From assembly GCF_024207115.1 (NCBI RefSeq), contig NZ_CP100128.1, positions 744,001-808,000 on the forward strand: a stretch of DNA of 64,000 bases, in the 5' to 3' direction. Positions 18,066 through 28,025 of this stretch are shown here, piece by piece (within the stretch, counting starts at the first letter, position 1; each line of letters begins with the position of its first letter). A model generated the notes under the pieces. The model was not told where the DNA came from. It saw only the letters and a list, made by a program, of their open reading frames with translations, and searched no databases. A program made the position numbers and the translations under genes. This DNA is from Chromobacterium sp. IIBBL 290-4. GTDB taxonomy: Bacteria > Pseudomonadota > Gammaproteobacteria > Burkholderiales > Chromobacteriaceae.

Positions 18066-19478
18066 ATGATGAACCGTTCTTCGCTCACCAAAGCGTGGTT
18101 GGGCTTGGCGCTTGGCGGCACCGTTCTGTTAAGCGGTGTGATTGGCGCCGAGCAGGCTTATTCTCCCGTGCAGAAAGCGGCGGCATCCACCGGAAAAAAC
18201 GCGAGCGCCTGTCTGCCGCAACAGGCGTGGTTTCCCCACGCGCAAACGCAAGAGCCGGACTCCGCTCAGTTTGCCGCCGACCCTGGCAATTGCGCTTTCC
18301 ATCAATGGTCCTGGCAAATGTTCTTGTGGCTGACTCAGCCAGTGCCGGATACCGCCCACCAAGGCCAGAGCCTGCCTCGTTTCCTGACCTTTCCCAATCC
18401 CAGCATCCTGCGGCATGAGTCAACCGCAGATAGTTTCCTGCCCGCTCTGAATTTGAAAGATGACCGGCCGCTCGATGAGTACTTGCAGGCTGGACCGGAT
18501 GGCATGCTGATCGACCAGAATGGCCGCTTGGTTTATTACTCGATGTATCTGAACGATGTCTTTGCTCAATTCGTCAAGGAGCAGGGCCTGAACAACGCGG
18601 AAAGCATACGCAATTTCAGTCCGGACAAAAATTATCCAGTCGGAACGCTGACTTTGAAAGCGGCGTGGAAAGTGCTGTCTAGCGAGGAACAGAAGCTTAA
18701 TCAGGCATCCGGCAAGTTTTACACACGCACGGCGCTGGTACATCCGCTGAAGAAGCGAGGGCGGGGGTTTGCGATAGATCGCAGCCGTAGCGAAGCCGTG
18801 GTGTTGGCCTTGGTGGGCCTGCATGTCGTAGGTGTCACCCAGCATCACGAAGAAATGATTTGGGCTTCTTTCGAGCATGTCGACAACGCACCGGATGTCG
18901 ACGCGGGCGCGATACCAAGCCCCCAAACCCCCGTTTCCGACCGGGACTGGACTTTTTACAAAAAGAACACGCCGCTAACGGAATGCAATCTGAATCTGGC
19001 GTCCAGCGGCAAGTTAAAGCTGGATGAGGCAAGCCAGACCTTTAGCCCGGTCACCCAAGCATGCCGGATGTATCCCTATGGCAGCGGCCCGGACAAGCAA
19101 GCTGTCAATGCCGCCAATATCAAAACACTGAATGCCGCGGCGAGCGAGAAGCTAGAGGCGCCTTGGAACCACTATTTCGAAGTCGGCGCCATCTGGTTTG
19201 ATACTCAGAATGGCAAGTCGCTGCAAGCGAACTGTGACTTTCAGCCCGGCGCCAACCAATGCGACGTATTGCTAGCCGGCTCCACGCGGCTGTCCAACGC
19301 CGCGATCGAAACTTTCACCCAGTCCCAGAGCAGCTTGAACAACTGCTTTGCCTGCCACCAGACCATGCCGCGTTATGGCAGCCCGGGACAACAAAGCTTG
19401 CCGGGCAAGAACATCAACATCAGCCACATCATGAACAATCTGTATTTCGACCTGCAATCGTCGAAGAAGCCGAACTAA
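18066..19478 (+). CDS. secreted c-type heme protein of the LodA-like oxidase operon
   Basis: A 470-residue exported protein. The first 27 residues form a Sec signal (LTKAWLGLALGGTVLLSGVIGA). Near the C-terminus is one heme c motif, NNCFACHQTM, followed about 30 residues later by Met in NISHIMNN as a possible axial ligand. The middle 350 residues match no family I know. GGAG lies seven bases upstream of ATG 18066. It is followed after 13 bp by the LodA-like gene, so the two are probably co-transcribed. It may be a periplasmic electron acceptor for the oxidase; this is inference. Confidence 0.75.
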   Translation: MMNRSSLTKAWLGLALGGTVLLSGVIGAEQAYSPVQKAAASTGKNASACLPQQAWFPHAQTQEPDSAQFAADPGNCAFHQWSWQMFLWLTQPVPDTAHQGQSLPRFLTFPNPSILRHESTADSFLPALNLKDDRPLDEYLQAGPDGMLIDQNGRLVYYSMYLNDVFAQFVKEQGLNNAESIRNFSPDKNYPVGTLTLKAAWKVLSSEEQKLNQASGKFYTRTALVHPLKKRGRGFAIDRSRSEAVVLALVGLHVVGVTQHHEEMIWASFEHVDNAPDVDAGAIPSPQTPVSDRDWTFYKKNTPLTECNLNLASSGKLKLDEASQTFSPVTQACRMYPYGSGPDKQAVNAANIKTLNAAASEKLEAPWNHYFEVGAIWFDTQNGKSLQANCDFQPGANQCDVLLAGSTRLSNAAIETFTQSQSSLNNCFACHQTMPRYGSPGQQSLPGKNINISHIMNNLYFDLQSSKKPN

Positions 19479-19491
19479 GGAGGAAGACTCG

Positions 19492-21639
19492 ATGAGCGAT
19501 TACATTCTGCGGGTGCACCCCGCCATCAATATCGCCCGCATTGGGAGCAGCGATGAGTTCTACATCGCGCCGGAAACGCCGGCCGGCGAAAGCCTGCCGG
19601 ACAGCGATTTACTGGGCGGCTTGCCTATCAAGGCAGGGACAGAAAATACGCCTATCGACGAAAGCGATTTCCGCGACGCGAAAGGGCTGGTCAAACGGCA
19701 GGCGGCTCGTTTCCGCATCTTCGCCTATCCGGCCGACAGCCAGAGCCTGAACCAGTACCCGATGGGGCCACAGATCAAGCCGATAGAGGTGGTGCTGGGC
19801 GCCCGGCTAGGAAACCGGGTGGTCAAAGATATCGTTTGGACCGTGCATGTGGCCAACAAAAAGCTCAACAACTTCGCGATCGGCGATGATGGCCTGGACG
19901 GGTATCTGGACCCCGCCACGGTGCCCTTGCGCAACGGTTATTATCCCAACCTTCCGCCCAACTTCCCCGTGCTGCCCACGACCAATGGTTCGCCGTATTG
20001 GCGTGAAATCATGAACAACATCAAACGCTGTGCCGATCTGGTGATCGATCCTGGCCCGCGCAGCATTAGCGCACTTCAAAATCAAGGCAAGGCAAAAGCT
20101 TTTTCCAAACATGAGCGAGCCTGCTTTGCCGATAGCCAAGGCGGCATCCAGTATCTGGATTACCCGCAAAGCTTCCCCCAGGACGCTCACCCCTATCTGG
20201 AGCAACCGTTGGGGGCCATCGACTCCTTGGGCGAGCTAAGGGTCGATGCGCAAGGTCGGCTGCTGGTGACCGGGGGCTTTGGCCACACGGCGGGAGTGAA
20301 GCTGTCGGCGACCGGTATGCCCCCTCCCCTGAAATACTCCACGGAAAACGGCTTGTGGTTCGATGATGCCTCGGACGGCCCGGTCAACGCGATAGTGATC
20401 TTTGAGGATGGCAGCCAAGAGGCGCATGGCGCATGGGTGGTAACCGGCGATCCCGGCTACGCGCCGCAAATCCGCAATGTGGTTTCGGCCTGGGATGATA
20501 TTTTCGACATGTGGGTCAGGGAGTTGGATCTGATGCCGTGCCTCTACCGGGACCAGGCATACGACCATGCCGAATATCAACCCAGCTTCCGTCATCAGGT
20601 GCAGCCGATTTTCCAAGCCGCGATGTTGCAGCGCTGGGGCACCAATCTGCCGAATCATGTGGTGAATGCCCATGACAGCATCGGCGCCATCCAACCGACG
20701 ACAGATCCCCGCGCGATCATCCCGGATCTGGAAAAACTGATACGCAATCCGGAAGGCACTGCTCAAGAGCTGCAAACCGGGCGGCCACTGATGCCCCTGT
20801 CCCTGGGCGATGCCCGCAAGAGCTTCCTGACCGTGACGCGCACCCAATATTTCTTTTTGCAGCGCTGGCACCAGCAGCAATGCTCGACCGAGGAGACAAT
20901 GTCCTTGGGCGAAGGAGAGAAATTGGATTATGCCGCGCTGGCCAACTGTCTTGGCGGCCGCTACAGCCCAGGGATAGAAGTCTCCTTTCCCGTGAGGGAT
21001 CCCAATCTCTACATCCGGAACTGGCGAGAGCGCGGGTGCGGGCCATTCCGCATCAATCAGGCCCGGATAAATTACGCCAATATTGATAGCAGCCAACCCG
21101 TTCTGCGCTGCGGCTATGTGCCTCTGCAAAAAGTACCGGTAGATAAAGGCACGGTAGAACCGGGCGATGTTTCCAAATTCATGTCGGTGCCTTGGCATAC
21201 CGATTACAACTCCTGCGCCGTGCATCTGCCGAATCCCAATCCCATCAATGTGGATGGCAACGGCACGCCCTATCCCAATAACGTGCTGTTCTGGTCCTGG
21301 CCTGCGCAGCGCCCGGTGCAGGTTTTTCCCAAGTCCAGCTGCGACTACGATCCGGAAACCGGCACCTGGATCTTGGGCAACCAAGTTTTTTCCATCCGCG
21401 GGGCGGGAACCGAAACCGAATATCCCGCGACGGCTGGCCGTTTCCAGAGCTATGCCGACTATATGCAGCAATGGAACAAGACAGGCTTTGTCATCCAGGG
21501 CCTGCAAATCCCCGCAGCCGAAAAAGCAAACTATGGCCCTCGCCTGTTTCTGGAGGTGTCCAGTCAGATGGATCCGGAGGCGGGCCCCCCGGTACAGCCC
21601 TTCCCTACGGCTTCCGTTCCGCCGGAGGAAAAGGCTTGA
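19492..21639 (+). CDS. LodA/GoxA-like cysteine tryptophylquinone oxidase
   Basis: A 715-residue protein with the LodA family opening (YILRVHPAINIARIGSSDEFYIAPE). LodA-type enzymes oxidise free amino acids (Lys epsilon-oxidase, Gly oxidase) with a Cys-Trp quinone cofactor made from their own residues. Likely cofactor residues are Cys486 in ANCLGGRYSPGIE and a Trp of FWSWPAQRP (601 or 603). GGAGGAAGACTCG precedes the ATG. No Sec signal is visible, as in other LodA proteins. It is followed with overlap by the LodB-like flavoprotein needed for cofactor formation in this family. Substrate cannot be inferred. Confidence 0.88.
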   Translation: MSDYILRVHPAINIARIGSSDEFYIAPETPAGESLPDSDLLGGLPIKAGTENTPIDESDFRDAKGLVKRQAARFRIFAYPADSQSLNQYPMGPQIKPIEVVLGARLGNRVVKDIVWTVHVANKKLNNFAIGDDGLDGYLDPATVPLRNGYYPNLPPNFPVLPTTNGSPYWREIMNNIKRCADLVIDPGPRSISALQNQGKAKAFSKHERACFADSQGGIQYLDYPQSFPQDAHPYLEQPLGAIDSLGELRVDAQGRLLVTGGFGHTAGVKLSATGMPPPLKYSTENGLWFDDASDGPVNAIVIFEDGSQEAHGAWVVTGDPGYAPQIRNVVSAWDDIFDMWVRELDLMPCLYRDQAYDHAEYQPSFRHQVQPIFQAAMLQRWGTNLPNHVVNAHDSIGAIQPTTDPRAIIPDLEKLIRNPEGTAQELQTGRPLMPLSLGDARKSFLTVTRTQYFFLQRWHQQQCSTEETMSLGEGEKLDYAALANCLGGRYSPGIEVSFPVRDPNLYIRNWRERGCGPFRINQARINYANIDSSQPVLRCGYVPLQKVPVDKGTVEPGDVSKFMSVPWHTDYNSCAVHLPNPNPINVDGNGTPYPNNVLFWSWPAQRPVQVFPKSSCDYDPETGTWILGNQVFSIRGAGTETEYPATAGRFQSYADYMQQWNKTGFVIQGLQIPAAEKANYGPRLFLEVSSQMDPEAGPPVQPFPTASVPPEEKA

Positions 21640-22796
21640 CGACGCGTGGTCAGAACCGGCAGGCAGGCGCAGCCGAGCAAACCGAATCTATCCGTGTCGC
21701 TATTATCGGTGCCGGAGCGGCAGGATGCGCCGCCGCTCTCGGCTTATTGGCTTGCGGGGTGGACGAGGTACTGATGCTGGACAGCGCCTCGTCCGGCGAG
21801 GCGGACCGCATAGGCGAGTGCCTTCCCCCATCGTGCGTGCCGATTTTGCAAAGCCTGAGGCTATGGGATGACTTTCTGTCCCAGGGGCACTTGCCCAGCG
21901 TTGGCAGCGCGGCGTGCTGGGGGAGAAACGGCTGGGGCTTTAATGATTTTCTCATGGATCCGCACCGTTGCGGCTGGCATTTGGATCGGCGGATTTTCGA
22001 CGCAAGCATGTTGGCGGCGGCACAACAGCGCGGCGCCCGCCTAGAGCAAGGCTGCCGTTTGCGCGGCTTGACGAGACGTGGGAAAGGCGGCTGGCTGCTT
22101 GACTTGGAACAGGCGGGGCAGCCGCTGCGGCGGCAAGCGGACTTTGTGCTGGATGCCAGCGGCGTGGCGGCTGTCGCGGCCAGGCAGCTTGGCGTGATGC
22201 GCAACGAAATCGACTGCCTGAATGTGTCTTATGCCTACTTGAATTGCGTCGATGCCATGGCCTTTCCCGCACGCTCCTGGCTGGAAGCGGTGGAGAATGG
22301 CTGGTGGTACGCGGCCGGCGTGCCAGGGGACAGAATAGTTGTGGCCTATGCCACGGATCGCAAGCGGGGCAAGCCGCAAGGCGCCGCGGCCTGGATGGCA
22401 GCATTGCAAAATACCCGTCACTTATGGCCGGTGATACGGGACGCACACCCCATCCCAATGCCTGGTACCGTGAGGATCACGGCCGCGCCCAGCGCCATTC
22501 TGAGCAATGTGGCAGGCCAGGACTGGTTGGCCGTGGGAGATGCGGCCTGCAGCTATGATCCACTGACGGCGCATGGGATTTTAAAGGCCTTGCATGATGG
22601 AGAGGCTGCCGGGCGCGCGGTGGCCAAGGCCTTGGCGGGAAATCCGCAAGCCTTGCAGAATTACCAAACTGGCGTCTTCGCCCGTTTTTCCAACTACTTG
22701 CGCTTGCGAAACCGTTTGTACTGTGATGAGGGGCGTTGGCGGCATATGGGCTTCTGGGCTCGGCCCTTAACTCAAGTGGCGAGGAGAGCTGGCTGA
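21636..22796 (+). CDS. LodB-like FAD-dependent maturation flavoprotein
   Basis: A 386-residue flavoprotein of the tryptophan-halogenase/FAD-monooxygenase fold. The dinucleotide-binding motif is VAIIGAGAAGCAAALGLL, and a second FAD contact is WLAVGDAACSYDPLTAHGI. Start TTG 21636 is chosen because CGGAGGAAAAGGC stands before it and it overlaps the LodA-like stop codon; upstream in-frame ATGs lie deep within that gene. LodB proteins install the quinone on their LodA partner. The missing WxWxIP motif and the operon position argue against a halogenase. Confidence 0.88.
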   Translation: MTTRGQNRQAGAAEQTESIRVAIIGAGAAGCAAALGLLACGVDEVLMLDSASSGEADRIGECLPPSCVPILQSLRLWDDFLSQGHLPSVGSAACWGRNGWGFNDFLMDPHRCGWHLDRRIFDASMLAAAQQRGARLEQGCRLRGLTRRGKGGWLLDLEQAGQPLRRQADFVLDASGVAAVAARQLGVMRNEIDCLNVSYAYLNCVDAMAFPARSWLEAVENGWWYAAGVPGDRIVVAYATDRKRGKPQGAAAWMAALQNTRHLWPVIRDAHPIPMPGTVRITAAPSAILSNVAGQDWLAVGDAACSYDPLTAHGILKALHDGEAAGRAVAKALAGNPQALQNYQTGVFARFSNYLRLRNRLYCDEGRWRHMGFWARPLTQVARRAG

Positions 22797-22937
22797 GGGC
22801 TGGATTCAGGAGACCATAGCAAAAAAGGGGATGATCAACGAGTAAGCTGACCCCAACTTGTGCAAAATTGCACGACTTGAGCCCAACACTGGGCGCGACA
22901 GTTGCAGTCACTGGGCCATAACAATCAGCGGATCCAT

Positions 22938-24005
22938 GACTCTGTTGCACAAACCCAGAACAGGGCGACGCTCCCCTTTCTCCAGACAGATTTACGCCAC
23001 AGCCATCGTACAAGGACGGCCCAGCATGCTGAAGTGGTTCAAGATGGCAGCACGCATTTGCAGCTCTTCCACTTGACCCTCGAAGCGCCGGGCCGTCACC
23101 CTTTCCCCCAACTGTTTGAAGCAATGCATCTTGGTTTCCACCAAGCGGCGGCGATGGTAGCCGCTCCAGCGTTTCCAGATCGTCCTTCCTAGCGGTTGGG
23201 TGGCACGGAGTATCTCGTTTCGCGCCAGCACGCCCAGCGAACTTCCTTTCCATGATCTCGCATCCTTGCGTGTCGGGATGTCCCCCGATGCACCTCGCGC
23301 GGCAATCGCCTCGTGGCACGCCTTGGTATCGAAAACCCCGTTCCGGCTCACGCAGGCTATCGGCTGATCAGCCGCCGGGATTTGCGTCAATAGCGAAGGC
23401 AACATTTACGCATCGCCCTGGCGGTTGTCGGTCACCTAGATGGCGTGGATCTGCAGGGTTTCTGCATAAATGTCCAGATGCACTTTGCGCCATTGCCGGC
23501 GATATTCCGCGCCATGCTTCTTGGTTATCGCTGAACGAATCTAAATATTCGCACGCAGCCCACTCGCCTTCGCCCAACATCTTGATGCCTCTGTTATCCA
23601 CCAGCAGATGCAGCGTGCAAGAACATTTCTGGTAGGGAATTTTGACTGTAGCGTCTGCTGCCGCCTGGACAACGTGCTGTATTCCAGGATGCGCCAGTCC
23701 AGATCCGCCAGCTTGAGCACACTTTGGATAAAACCGATGGACTGCCGCAATGCCAGTCCAAACAGTTCTTGATGGTCAGACAGAACTGAATGGCGGCATC
23801 GCTATAGGTCTGCGTCCGTCCGCGCTTGCCCCGAGGAGCCGCCCACCATTACATGTTCGTGTCCAACCAGACGGACAGAGAGCCGCTTTGGATCAGGGCT
23901 TGGTTGTAGGCATTACAGTTGGTCGTTCGGTAGCGTTTTGGAGCGGGCTTGGTCATGCCGCCATCTTACCAAGCTGCTGCGGGGAAGGATTTGTGCAACA
24001 AAGCC
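22938..24005 (-). mobile_element. degenerate IS5-family element, copy 2
   Basis: Full-length by comparison with the intact copy at 37328-38363. The terminus near the transposase start reads GGCTTTGTTGCACAAATCC (minus strand, ending 24005) and the other, partly mutated, is near 22938 (CTCTGTTGCACAAACCC). No flanking duplication is recognisable. It separates the LodA-like genes from the GMC operon. Confidence 0.85.
22992..23956 (-). pseudogene. frameshifted IS5-family transposase
   Basis: Similarity to the 310-residue transposase runs from 23956 to the stop at 22992 but is split over at least three frames (breaks near 23700, 23560 and 23400) and includes small insertions and substitutions. Recognisable pieces include MRQSIGFIQSVLKLADLDW and the C-terminal SMLGRPCTMAVA. 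Not functional. Confidence 0.85.
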
Positions 24006-24219
24006 AATCGTACCCAATCACTATGTTCGCAACCTGAGCCAGGCTTTGCCTGGTCCTGTAGCATCGGGCCCAATCACTTGGTCAGCAACCTGAGGAGGTA
24101 CTCTCCCGTTTTTCCTGCGCAGAACGGTAGGGCCGCATCGCTGCAGGCAGATGCACGCCCGCCGAGCAGGGCCTTCTCGTTCCCGCAGGAGGGGCAGCCA
24201 CAAGCGTCCGGCAGGCAAG

Positions 24220-24236
24220 AAAAAGCCCATGCGGGC
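24220..24236 (-). terminator. weak intrinsic terminator after the GMC operon
   Basis: GCCC and GGGC at 24225-24236 form a short GC stem followed on the minus strand by a U-run (A-run at 24220-24224). It lies about 20 bp past the last stop codon of the operon. The stem is short, so strength is doubtful. Confidence 0.4.
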
Positions 24237-24258
24237 GGTTTGCGTTAGTGCGTCTCGA

Positions 24259-25866
24259 TTAGCGCCCTTGCTGTGCCAGGTCCCGGGCCAGTGCAAAAGT
24301 CATGGCGATGCCGGTAAAAGTCGGGTTCCACGAACCGGGGGACGGGAACAACATGCTGCCGGTGCCGTATAGATTGGCCACGCCATGCATCTTGCCTCGG
24401 ATGTCGGTGACTGAATGCGTCGGATTGTCGCCCATCCAAAGCGTACCGGCCTCGTGGAACACCATCCGCGAGCAGATGTGCTCTGGCGGCTCGGCATGCC
24501 AGCTGATGTCCAAAGGCTTGTCCGGCGGCGCATGCATATACTCCACCTTGGCGCCGGCGGCTAGCACGCACACGATGTCGAACACCGAACGGTCCATGAT
24601 CTCCCAGGCCTTATTGTCCGCCTCGCGCGCCTTGATCGTGATGATGGTCTGTTCGCCGCTGCGACTGACGTGGTTCCAGCTCTCGGCGCTGCGCTCGCCC
24701 AACACCTCGCCCAGCGCCTGCACCAGCACGTAGATGTAGCCGGTCTGCTGGTACATCGCCAGCGATTGCGACGAAGAGGCGTCGGGCAAAATGCGGTACA
24801 GCAGATCGTTGTCCTGTTGCGGGTCCGGGTTGTACACCACCGAGATATGGTTGTGGAAGAAGCGCTGGCTGTCGATCTGGCTCAACTGGTAGTAGCCGCA
24901 TACTTGCAGTTGATCGGCGATGCTGGGGAATTGCTCGACCGGAACCCGGAAAGTCAGCGCCGAGCGATTGTGCACGCACAGGTTCTTGCCCAGCAGCGGG
25001 TGGTCCGGAAAGGCGGTGAGCGCCAGCGAGGCCGCTTCTATGCTGTTGTTGGCCAATATGACTTGCGCCTTGGCCACGGACAGCGTGGTCCGTTGCTCGC
25101 CCCCGGTGGCCTTCAGCTCCAGCTCGGCGATGCGTCCGCCAGCGGCCCGCATCGCCGTCACGGTGCTAAGCGGCACGACCTTGAGCCGATCCGGATAGCG
25201 CTGCGCCAGGCCGACCAGATGGCCGACCGGCGCATATTTGGCGAATTGTCCCGGCGCGATGTCGGCGCCGGTCGCCATGGCGCTCTCTAGGTCTGCCGGG
25301 GTGGTGAGCGGCACCGCGCAGGCAATACTGTCGTTGCCGGCGAACAGCCGGTTCTTGGCCACCGCGTCCAGGGTGGCGTTGTCGTTGCCGGCGCAGGCCA
25401 GGCTGAAGCGCCGGCCCAGCATTTCGTTGGCCGGATACCATTCGCGGTTCAGCCGCGTCACCGCCGCCCGCGGCCAGTCCGGAAATTCAAACGGACGCGG
25501 CTGCGGCACCCAGGCGTTCCAGAACAGCGCGCGGCCGCCCAGATACGGCTGCTGCGGCGCCAAATAGAAATCGCCCTCGCAAATCCACGGCGTCGCCGCC
25601 GCGCCATAAACCGCGTCTACGTAAGAGGGCGGCAGGTTCTGCGAATGGTCGGGGAAAAACACCGTGCCTTGTTCCAGAACCAGCACGCGGGCGGTTTGGC
25701 TCAGGCTGAGCATGCGCTGGGCAAAGGCGGTGCCATACGCGCCACCGCCTATCACCACATAGTCGTAGTGCTGGTTCAGATCCTGCCAACTGCCAAGGAA
25801 GTATTCGGCCAGATTGGTGTAGACCTTGCGATTGCTGGGGGCGGGCGTTTTATCGTTGCAGCTCAT
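24259..25866 (-). CDS. GMC-type FAD-dependent oxidoreductase (second in operon)
   Basis: A 535-residue flavoprotein. The FAD-binding motif YDYVVIGGGAYGTAFAQRM lies near residue 35. The C-terminal GMC signature region runs through EAGTLWMGDNPTHSVTD...LYGTGSMLFPSPGSWNPTFT, with a catalytic-type His and the Asn-Pro pair. No signal peptide is seen. The start at 25866 follows GAGGGGCCGCGCG and is 11 bp after the previous gene. GMC enzymes oxidise alcohols or sugars. It is only distantly similar to the other GMC enzyme of the operon at 28022-29869, so it is not a recent duplicate. Confidence 0.85.
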   Translation of the reverse strand: MSCNDKTPAPSNRKVYTNLAEYFLGSWQDLNQHYDYVVIGGGAYGTAFAQRMLSLSQTARVLVLEQGTVFFPDHSQNLPPSYVDAVYGAAATPWICEGDFYLAPQQPYLGGRALFWNAWVPQPRPFEFPDWPRAAVTRLNREWYPANEMLGRRFSLACAGNDNATLDAVAKNRLFAGNDSIACAVPLTTPADLESAMATGADIAPGQFAKYAPVGHLVGLAQRYPDRLKVVPLSTVTAMRAAGGRIAELELKATGGEQRTTLSVAKAQVILANNSIEAASLALTAFPDHPLLGKNLCVHNRSALTFRVPVEQFPSIADQLQVCGYYQLSQIDSQRFFHNHISVVYNPDPQQDNDLLYRILPDASSSQSLAMYQQTGYIYVLVQALGEVLGERSAESWNHVSRSGEQTIITIKAREADNKAWEIMDRSVFDIVCVLAAGAKVEYMHAPPDKPLDISWHAEPPEHICSRMVFHEAGTLWMGDNPTHSVTDIRGKMHGVANLYGTGSMLFPSPGSWNPTFTGIAMTFALARDLAQQGR

Positions 25867-25877
25867 CGCGCGGCCCC

Positions 25878-26750
25878 TCAGAGGAACACGGCCCGGCTTT
25901 GGACCGCCGCCGGCGCTGAAATAAAGGTTTGCACCGCGCGCACTTGCGCGCCGGCCAGCAGTTCCCGCATCGCGGCCTGCATCGGGTGGCAACTGTCGCC
26001 GTAGCTGAGCTTGACCCGTCCGGCGTCCTTGTCGTTCAGGAAATAAGTCTTGAACGGCTGCAGGATGTTCCAGCGGCAGGCGATGGGCTGCTGGTCGTGG
26101 ATGCCGTATTCAGTGATCGACGAGATATTGCCGGGAATGGGATTGAGGCCGTTCAGATCGGCAATGCAAGTGAAGATGTCATTCTTGGGCGAGTCAGGAT
26201 CGTTGACTTTGAACCCCCAGGTCTCCACCCACTCCGGTTGGTAATGCGCGCAGCTGGCGTCACGTACCGGATTGAACGAGGGCAGGTTGACGCCGAAAGT
26301 GGTCTTGAACTTGGGTTCGCCAAAGAGAACTTCGCCGGCCTGGATCGCCTGATCGTTATCGCAAGGCACGTACACCCGGTGGTTGCCCATCAGCTTGCTT
26401 TGCTCATCGCCCATCACCCATTCGGCAAAACTGACGCGCGGCAGATAAGCGGCTTGCGCCCGCGGGTAGGCGACAATATTCAGCTCCACTTCCTGCGTGA
26501 CGCCTATGCAGCCGGTAGACCATTGCGCCGGCGGCTGGTCCACGCCGCCGGAAAACTGGCCGGCATAAGCCTGGAAGTTGAAAGCCACGCAGGCCTTGCC
26601 ATCGAACAGCGCCGGCTCCAATACCGTATCCGCCAGGAAGGGGCGGACTTGATGCGGTTCGGTCAGGTAATGCACCACGCAATTATTGAGCGAGGCATAG
26701 TAAAACGGCATGGTGAGCGGCGCCGGAACGGACGGTAGCGGTTTTTCCAT
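25878..26750 (-). CDS. acetoacetate decarboxylase-like protein
   Basis: A 290-residue soluble protein. The central GEVLFGEPKFKTTFGVNLPS resembles the segment of acetoacetate decarboxylase-fold proteins that carries the active-site Lys, and the surrounding pattern of short strands fits that beta-barrel. Members of this fold decarboxylate or otherwise process beta-keto compounds. AGGAGAAGACACC precedes the ATG. It lies between the ferritin-like and the second GMC gene with gaps of 27 and 11 bp, so it is part of one transcript. Family call is moderate; the activity is unknown. Confidence 0.55.
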   Translation of the reverse strand: MEKPLPSVPAPLTMPFYYASLNNCVVHYLTEPHQVRPFLADTVLEPALFDGKACVAFNFQAYAGQFSGGVDQPPAQWSTGCIGVTQEVELNIVAYPRAQAAYLPRVSFAEWVMGDEQSKLMGNHRVYVPCDNDQAIQAGEVLFGEPKFKTTFGVNLPSFNPVRDASCAHYQPEWVETWGFKVNDPDSPKNDIFTCIADLNGLNPIPGNISSITEYGIHDQQPIACRWNILQPFKTYFLNDKDAGRVKLSYGDSCHPMQAAMRELLAGAQVRAVQTFISAPAAVQSRAVFL

Positions 26751-26777
26751 GGTGTCTTCTCCTGCAGGGCTAGGGGT

Positions 26778-28025
26778 TTAGTCGGCTTGCTGAGCCAGCG
26801 TGGTCGATGGGCTTGCAACGGCGGCGCCAGGCGCCGCGTATTCGAATGTAGGCGCCGCATGCCAGCCTTCCGTCGAGCCGGGCAGCGGGTTGTTGACCAG
26901 GCGCAGGATCAGCTCCTTGAGCGAGAACATGCAGCCGATGCCGGTTTGAAGCAGCGCCGGCTCGCCGTTATAGGCGCGGTTGAGCTGGCGCAGGAAATCG
27001 CAATACGCCGTGTTGAAGGCCAGGGCATGGGCGTGAATTTCCGGCGCGGCGCGGTAGTCGGCCAGCTTGCTATTGGGCTTGATCTTGATCGCCGCCTCCC
27101 AGTCCACCTCGAATGGCTTGCCCGTCGGCCCGCTTTGCACCGTGTCGCCGCGCTGATATAGCCGGCCCTGCAGCAGCTCGTTGAAGCGGAAATAGTGCGC
27201 CACTTCCGGGAAACTCTTGAACTGTTCGCGGTTGCCGGTCCAGATGGTATCGGACACCCCTTCGCCCTGGTGGCGAATGGTCTGCAGCGCGAGCAGGGCG
27301 GAGACGGTATCGGTGATGGGGAAAGTGGCGCCGGCGCCGTCGTAATAAAAGCCTTCCCTGACCTGGCGGCGGGTATCTCCGATGAACACCACCGCCTCGC
27401 CGTGTCTTTCCACCATGGCGCGCAGCCGCGCCTCCAGGATCAGATAGAACTCGCCTATGGTCAGCTCTCCCGGTGCCGGCCGGGCTTGGAACAGCATGCT
27501 CGCGCGGATGTCGCGCGGCCGTTCAATCGCGCAGCCTTGTTCCACCGCCGCGCGCGAGAAGCCAAGCAGATTGACTTTGATGCCATCGACGTCGAAGGGC
27601 AGCGCCGACGGGTAATCGGGCATGAAATCGGCGGCGGCGGTATCCGGGCTGCCGCCCAGCGCATTGATCAGGTTGGCCACCAGGGTCATGTGCAGCATTT
27701 CCTCCACCACCACCGAGCGCAACACTTCCTGGGCATGCCAACTGCTCTTATTCGACAAGGTATATAGCGCGGTCAGGTAGGGCGGAATGGTGGCATGCTC
27801 CAGCTTCAGCGCCTGTTGCAGATCGTGCAGCAGCAAGGCCCGTTCCGCCTCCAGGTCCTGCCAGTCCATGGTTTGGACCAGGGCGGCGAAGTCCTGTTCC
27901 AGCCCGGGAATGGCTTGGTCAAGCCCCGGTTGCGGCAGCCCGCTGGGCAGGTGGGCTTTGCCGCGCGGATCCGCCTGGTTGGCGCGGTATTGGCCCAGCA
28001 GTTCGAGTTGTTGGATCAGATTCAT
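26778..28025 (-). CDS. ferritin-like protein of the VioB / iminophenylpyruvate dimer synthase type
   Basis: A 415-residue protein. The helical core carries ALKLEHATIPPYLTALYTL and, about 35 residues later, VVVEEMLHMTLVANLINALGG, giving the Glu/EExxH carboxylate-His set of a ferritin-like metal site. This form is known from the C-terminal part of VioB and RebD-type enzymes, which join imine forms of aromatic amino acids. There is no N-terminal catalase-like half here. Its ATG overlaps the upstream GMC gene as ATGA, so the two proteins are coupled. The match is to the fold; the reaction is unknown. Confidence 0.75.
   Translation of the reverse strand: MNLIQQLELLGQYRANQADPRGKAHLPSGLPQPGLDQAIPGLEQDFAALVQTMDWQDLEAERALLLHDLQQALKLEHATIPPYLTALYTLSNKSSWHAQEVLRSVVVEEMLHMTLVANLINALGGSPDTAAADFMPDYPSALPFDVDGIKVNLLGFSRAAVEQGCAIERPRDIRASMLFQARPAPGELTIGEFYLILEARLRAMVERHGEAVVFIGDTRRQVREGFYYDGAGATFPITDTVSALLALQTIRHQGEGVSDTIWTGNREQFKSFPEVAHYFRFNELLQGRLYQRGDTVQSGPTGKPFEVDWEAAIKIKPNSKLADYRAAPEIHAHALAFNTAYCDFLRQLNRAYNGEPALLQTGIGCMFSLKELILRLVNNPLPGSTEGWHAAPTFEYAAPGAAVASPSTTLAQQAD

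Noticed and set aside
21636..22796. Tryptophan halogenase
   Set aside because: The fold matches, but the halogenase WxWxIP motif is absent and the gene overlaps a LodA-like gene, which fits LodB.
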